From: an uncultured Collinsella sp. | GTDB lineage: Bacteria > Actinomycetota > Coriobacteriia > Coriobacteriales > Coriobacteriaceae | DNA: 64,000 bases | Reading direction: 5' to 3' | Assembly: GCA_902493855.1 (NCBI GenBank) | Contig: CABUQV010000010.1 | Span: 9,786 to 73,785, forward strand | In this document: one piece after another, positions 60,334 through 64,000 of the stretch | Numbering within the stretch: position 1 is the stretch's first letter | How the letters are laid out: every line of letters starts with the position of its first letter | The notes under the pieces: model-generated | Seen by the model: only the letters and a program-made list of their open reading frames with translations | What the model was told of the DNA's origin: nothing | Database searches by the model: none | Program-made: the position numbers and the translations under genes

Positions 60334-60864
60334 TTAGGCGAGCTTGCGGGCGAGCTCTCGCACCTCTTCCAACTTGGGCGAGGATGCCATGCTGTCGCGC
60401 TCGGTCATACCGCTGATGGTGACAATGCCCAGGTCCTCCCACTTGCAGTACGCGCAGGCTGACTTGTACATAGCGATCGCCGCATCATAGACGCCCTCAC
60501 TGTGGCTATCGAGCAAAAGGGCCGTCTTGGTGAACGGGAAGCCCGTAGCACCAAAGGCGTACAGGCGGTCAATGGCGGCCTTCTCCTGCGCGGTGATATC
60601 GAACCAGTAGATAGGCGAGGCAAAGACGACCATATCTGCGTCTTTCAGCGACTCGATCACGTTGGCCATGTCATCCTTCTGCACGCAGACGCCCTCATGG
60701 GCGAAGCAGTACTGGCATCCCAAGCAGCCGGCGATCTTCTTGCTGGCAACGCGGACGACCTCGACCGCATTGCCGCCTTCACGCGCGGTCTCGGCAAACG
60801 CCTCGACCATGGTGTCGGTATTGGCTCCCTTGCGCGGGCTACCACTCAATACAACGATTTTCAT
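60334..60864 (-). CDS. Flavodoxin-fold NAD(P)H-dependent oxidoreductase
   Basis: A 176-residue FMN reductase-like protein. The start VVLSGSPRKGANTDTMVEAF is the FMN-phosphate loop of the family, followed by a Cys-rich stretch GCLGCQYCFAHEGVCVQKDDM near residues 46-67 that resembles iron-sulfur flavoproteins, and FASPIYWFDITAQEKAAIDR near 81-100. Only some of the cluster cysteines are in the usual spacing, so cluster binding is uncertain. A strong site, GGAGAGGGA, precedes the ATG. It is alone on the minus strand between the ATPase remnant and the hydrolase. Confidence 0.87.
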   Translation of the reverse strand: MKIVVLSGSPRKGANTDTMVEAFAETAREGGNAVEVVRVASKKIAGCLGCQYCFAHEGVCVQKDDMANVIESLKDADMVVFASPIYWFDITAQEKAAIDRLYAFGATGFPFTKTALLLDSHSEGVYDAAIAMYKSACAYCKWEDLGIVTISGMTERDSMASSPKLEEVRELARKLA

Positions 60865-61009
60865 AGGATTCCCTCTCCTTCATGCTGCAGGCGCGCAGCA
60901 TGTTTTCTTGTAACCTAAACGTATGGAGTTATTCAATCGCCTCGTTTCAACTACTCCCACTCTTTAGAAGAATCGTTGCTGGAGACTTGGCATTAAATCA
61001 AGGCGCGCC

Positions 61010-61981
61010 TTATTTCAGGTATTCCTCAAAGAATGCCTTCAGCTTTCCAAACGGAATGATGTCCATCTGATCGTAAAGGTCGGTGTGGCTGGCACCAGGG
61101 ATAATGAGCAATTCCTTGTTGTCCCCCGTCAGCTTGCTGTACGCAGTTTCGCTGAAATAGCGGGAGTGCGCCTTCTCGCCATGCACCAGCAGTACCGCAG
61201 AGCGAATTTCGCTGCTGTATTGCAAAATCGGCATATTCAAAAACGACAGCGAGGACGTCACATTCCAGCCACCGTTGGAGTTCAGGCTGCGGGGATGATA
61301 GCCTCGCGGAGTTTTGTAGTAGGCGTAATAGTCCGCTACGAACTGCGGCGCATCCTCCGGTAGCGGATCGACCACGCCGCCCGCCAGCGCATAGCTGCCG
61401 TTTTTATAGTCCTCGGTGCGCTGCGCGTTCAGCGCTTTCCGCTTTTCAAAGCGCGCCTGCTCGGAATCCTCGGCGTCAAAATAGCCGTTTGCGGTCACGC
61501 GGGTCATATCGTACATGGTCATAGCCGCGGTAGCTTTGATACGGGTGTCGATGGCCGCCGCATTGACTGCCATGCCGCCCCAACCGCAGATACCGATGAT
61601 GCCGATACGCTCCGGGTCAACGCTTTCCTGCACAGAGAGGAAATCCACCGCTGCGCAGAAGTCCTCGGTGTTGATGTCCGGCGATGCTACATAGCGGGGT
61701 GTGCCGCCGCTCTCGCCGGTATAGGACGGGTCAAAGGCAATTGCAAAAAAGCCCAACTCCGCCATTTTCTGCGCGTACAGACCGGAGGACTGCTCCTTCA
61801 CCGCGCCAAAAGGGCCGCTGACGGCGATGGCGGGCAGCTTGCCTTCCGCGTTCTTAGGCACGTAGACGTCAGCCACCAGCGTGATGCCGTATCGGTTATG
61901 GAAGGTCGCCTTGCTGTGCTCAACCTTGTCGCTTTTGGGAAATACTTTGTCCCATTCCTGCGTCAGATTCAACTGTTCCAT
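61010..61981 (-). CDS. Alpha/beta hydrolase with a cysteine nucleophile (dienelactone hydrolase-like)
   Basis: A 323-residue alpha/beta hydrolase. The nucleophile elbow is GICGWGG near residue 132, with Cys where most esterases have Ser, as in dienelactone hydrolases and YcjY-like proteins. The oxyanion region AIAVSGPFGAVKEQSSG and the final acid/histidine (VHGEKAHSRYFSE and GASHTDLYD) complete the triad. The substrate is unknown. The ATG at 61981 has AAGGAGG upstream, which overlaps the end of the decarboxylase-cupin gene (2-base gap), so the two are cotranslated from the MerR-controlled promoter. Confidence 0.85.
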   Translation of the reverse strand: MEQLNLTQEWDKVFPKSDKVEHSKATFHNRYGITLVADVYVPKNAEGKLPAIAVSGPFGAVKEQSSGLYAQKMAELGFFAIAFDPSYTGESGGTPRYVASPDINTEDFCAAVDFLSVQESVDPERIGIIGICGWGGMAVNAAAIDTRIKATAAMTMYDMTRVTANGYFDAEDSEQARFEKRKALNAQRTEDYKNGSYALAGGVVDPLPEDAPQFVADYYAYYKTPRGYHPRSLNSNGGWNVTSSLSFLNMPILQYSSEIRSAVLLVHGEKAHSRYFSETAYSKLTGDNKELLIIPGASHTDLYDQMDIIPFGKLKAFFEEYLK

Positions 61982-61983
61982 AC

Positions 61984-62748
61984 CTAAACCTCCTTGTCAG
62001 TCGCTTTAAGGTATTGCTCGTCGTCCACGGGCTCCAACCACTCGTTGGAGGCCTCCTCGCCCGGAACCTCCACCGCGAGATGGGAAAACCAGCTGTCGGG
62101 CGCCGCACCGTGCCAGTGCTTTACGCCTGCGGGAATATTTACTACATCGCCGGGGCACAGCTCCTGTGCCGGTTTGCCCCATTCCTGGTAAAACCCTCGG
62201 CCAGCCACGCAGACGAGAATCTGCCCGCCGCCGCTTTTGGCGTGATGGGTGTGCCAGTTGTTGCGGCAGCCTGGCTCGAACGTAACGTTGTAAATGCCGA
62301 CCTGCTCGGTGGAAAGGGGCGCGAGGTAGCTTTGCCCGATAAAGTACTTCGCAAATGCGTCGTTGGGGGCACCGATGGGAAAGGCCATCTCGTTTTGATG
62401 CTTAGCTCTTGCATCAGCGGCATTGTCATCCGCCCAGACCTCCTTCGCCATGCGAAAGGCCGCCCACGCCTTGGGCCATCCCGCATAAAACGCCGCATGC
62501 GTAAGGATTTCCGCTATCTCAGCCCTGGTCACGCCATTGTTCTTTGCGGACATCAGATGATATTGAAACGAAGAGTCCGTCAGGCCCTGCGCCATTAGGG
62601 CAACCACCGTCACTATGCTGCGATCTCGAAGGGAAAGCCCGTCTTCTCGACTCCATACCTCGCCGAACAGCACATCGTCATTGAGCTGTGCAAATTTGGG
62701 GGCAAAGTCCCCCAGGGCATCTCTACCTGCCGTCTGTTTAATTGTCAT
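61984..62748 (-). CDS. Carboxymuconolactone decarboxylase-like protein fused to a cupin
   Basis: A 254-residue two-domain protein. Residues 20-115 are CMD/AhpD-like: LRDRSIVTVVALMAQGLTD and GVTRAEIAEILTHAAFYAGWPKA, without a CxxC pair, so a redox AhpD role is unlikely. Residues 145-240 are a cupin with HTHHAKSGGGQ, the downstream glutamine/glutamate region and GVKHWHGAAPDSWFSH, giving the His residues for a metal site. This fusion is common in MerR-controlled stress loci. The ATG at 62748 has AGGAGGA upstream. It is first in the operon with the hydrolase. Confidence 0.87.
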   Translation of the reverse strand: MTIKQTAGRDALGDFAPKFAQLNDDVLFGEVWSREDGLSLRDRSIVTVVALMAQGLTDSSFQYHLMSAKNNGVTRAEIAEILTHAAFYAGWPKAWAAFRMAKEVWADDNAADARAKHQNEMAFPIGAPNDAFAKYFIGQSYLAPLSTEQVGIYNVTFEPGCRNNWHTHHAKSGGGQILVCVAGRGFYQEWGKPAQELCPGDVVNIPAGVKHWHGAAPDSWFSHLAVEVPGEEASNEWLEPVDDEQYLKATDKEV

Positions 62749-62969
62749 GATCGATTTCCTCCTGTCGATGGTTTTGAGTACAAACTGCTTTCGCGCAGCT
62801 AAGCCGCGCCTAGATTTCCATGCCCATTCGATGCGCCTGCTCCAGAGCGGGATGCCCGGCGATTTCGCCCACACCGTTCACGCCGCCGGCGAAAACCGTT
62901 CCGACAAGCGTGCGCCTTTGGCGAAAACCCCTTGCGCTCCCGATTTGTATTGACGAGAATGAAGGTAAT

Positions 62970-62992
62970 ACCTAAACCTGACTTTAGGTCAA
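62970..62992 (-). promoter_or_regulatory. MerR-type operator/promoter of the cupin-hydrolase operon
   Basis: ACCTAAA and TTTAGGT arms (62970-62989) flank the centre in perfect symmetry, and on the minus strand TTGACC (62987-62992) overlaps one arm. A possible -10 lies 16-19 bases on (TATTAC or TACCTT), the stretched spacing used by MerR activators. Confidence 0.7.
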
Positions 62993-63023
62993 GGGATGAA
63001 ATCGAGTTTTATTCGGAGGACCC

Positions 63024-63464
63024 ATGTACACAATCGGACAGGTGGCGGAGATGTTCGGTCTGCCCGTTTCCACGCTGCGTTATTACGACAAGCAGGGATT
63101 GTTTCCGGAATTGGAGCGGACGTCCGGCATTCGCCGATTCGGCGATGCGGAACTCGAGGCGCTTCGGGTCATCGAATGCTTAAAGAAGGCTGGGATGGAG
63201 ATCAAGGACATCCGGCTGTTCATGGAATGGTGTGCGGAGGGCCCATCGACATATCCCAAGCGCAAGGCCATGTTCGAGGAGCGGAAGGCCCACATGGAGT
63301 CGGAGATCGCGAACATGAACCGTGCGCTGGATATGTTGAAGTTCAAATGCTGGTACTACGAGCAGGCGATCCAAGATGGCAACGAGGATAGAGTGAAGGC
63401 GCTGATTCCCGACGATTTGCCGGAAGAGATCAAAGATACCTACGATAACGCCCACGCCCAATAG
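63024..63464 (+). CDS. MerR-family regulator
   Basis: A 146-residue regulator with the MerR winged helix (YTIGQVAEMFGLPVSTLRYYDKQGLFP, residues 2-28), FGDAELEALRVIECLKKAGM, and a coiled-coil dimerisation helix from about residue 80 (EERKAHMESEIANMNRALDML). A Cys at about 111 in KFKCWYYEQA is typical of aldehyde- or oxidant-sensing subgroups. The ATG at 63024 has CGGAGGA upstream. It is divergent from the cupin-hydrolase operon with its operator between, and so is almost certainly the switch for that operon. Confidence 0.9.
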   Translation: MYTIGQVAEMFGLPVSTLRYYDKQGLFPELERTSGIRRFGDAELEALRVIECLKKAGMEIKDIRLFMEWCAEGPSTYPKRKAMFEERKAHMESEIANMNRALDMLKFKCWYYEQAIQDGNEDRVKALIPDDLPEEIKDTYDNAHAQ

Positions 63465-63525
63465 TGCCGCCCGATACTCAAGGGGCTTTGGCAAGGAGTC
63501 GTTTTAGGCAGACATGCAAAAAGAA

Positions 63526-63553
63526 AGCCTCCGAACCAGAAGGTTCGGAGGCT
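63526..63553. terminator. Terminator between convergent genes
   Basis: AGCCTCCGAACC pairs exactly with GGTTCGGAGGCT over a 4-base loop, between the merR and lysR stops. Confidence 0.85.
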
Positions 63554-63695
63554 GTTATTCCCGTTATTTCGCTGATGGCTTTGCTCTATGGCGACGCCGA
63601 AACAGCATCAGGCGGTACTCGACGGTATCAAAACGCGAGTTCAGAAGCCAGTTCCCGTTATTCCCGTAGGCATAAGCGCATCTGCTCGCGATTGC

Positions 63696-64000
63696 CTATC
63701 GATGCTTTGCCTCGAGCACGGCAGACACCGCATCGAGAAACTCCCGCACATGGTCTGCGGGCTGCAGCGAATGAAGCAGCCCGTAAGACACGAGACAGTC
63801 CCAATCGGTAGGGACGGTTTTGAGCATGGGGTGGACGTTGGCCCACAACGGCAGCGTCGCAAGCGCGAGGTCTTCGTTCGCGCCGCGATTGAACACCTCC
63901 GCCCGATATTGCGGGAAGTCTACGAGCGCGATTTGAGGATGATGCAAGAGTATCTCGTCGCGCACGCGGTCGATTTCGGCGTTCCAGCCCCGGCGTATAA
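63696..64000 (-). CDS. LysR-family regulator, C-terminal part (partial)
   Basis: The frame is open to the window edge, so the gene starts outside. The visible 101 residues are the end of a LysR substrate-binding domain: RVRDEILLHHPQIALVDFPQY, WANVHPMLKTVPTDWDCLVSYGLLHS and a final helix REFLDAVSAVLE. The DNA-binding half is not in view. It converges with merR across a terminator. Confidence 0.75.
   Translation of the reverse strand, partial: IRRGWNAEIDRVRDEILLHHPQIALVDFPQYRAEVFNRGANEDLALATLPLWANVHPMLKTVPTDWDCLVSYGLLHSLQPADHVREFLDAVSAVLEAKHR

Overview
The window looks like a chromosomal segment of a Gram-positive gut actinobacterium of the class Coriobacteriia, most likely Collinsella or a close relative. 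This is an inference from gene content and the mostly GC-rich coding sequence, not from a marker gene. The supporting content includes hybrid kinases with solute-binding sensor domains, a CXXC micro-protein with NapH-like and TlpA-like partners, OxlT-like MFS carriers beside an agmatine-deiminase-family gene, a Tat-signalled LxxTGD surface protein, and several intergenic palindrome families. No tRNA or rRNA gene and no CRISPR array was seen.

Layout. 1-1325: end of a membrane protein and an EamA transporter. 1483-2094: a sigma-like remnant. 2728-10846: a class III lanthipeptide cluster, visibly more A+T-rich than its flanks. It holds a radical SAM/SPASM enzyme on the plus strand and, on the minus strand, lanKC, two 43-aa precursor genes (found by hand, too short for routine gene calling) and three ABC transporter genes. 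11119-13556: an IS21-family element. 13560-18881: decayed DNA with an IS256 transposase fragment, a methyltransferase fragment and an unknown pseudogene, interrupted by an intact A+T-rich mini-operon (27-aa peptide, DUF2975 membrane protein, XRE regulator; 16298-17297). 18882-31458: housekeeping and sensory genes (ClC channel, LOG protein, ion channel, two hybrid histidine kinases, a solute-binding protein, MalY-type enzyme, TrmO, TipAS regulator, glutaredoxin). 31459-35733: three genes embedded in repeats. 35734-41659: a TetR-controlled agmatine-deiminase-like / carbamoyltransferase / MFS locus with a second MFS gene. 41835-49284: a giant MacB-type transporter, then a thiol-redox operon facing a two-component system. 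49352-54883: a LuxR regulator and a 1455-aa surface protein. 55275-59558: a ParE/ParC-like topoisomerase pair. 59757-64000: an ATPase pseudogene, flavodoxin-like reductase, MerR-controlled hydrolase/decarboxylase-cupin pair and the end of a LysR regulator.

The most interesting system is the lanthipeptide cluster. Both precursors share a leader with the ALLQLQ motif and, in identical register, two Ser-x2-Ser-x2-Cys units joined by Asp-Gly-x2, the pattern that class III synthetases turn into labionin or lanthionine. The gene order (synthetase, two precursors, transporters) resembles the labyrinthopeptin cluster, but a SPASM radical SAM enzyme has been added, so a further modification is possible. 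The second candidate is the 27-aa cysteine-pair peptide, whose stop codon overlaps the start of a DUF2975 gene.
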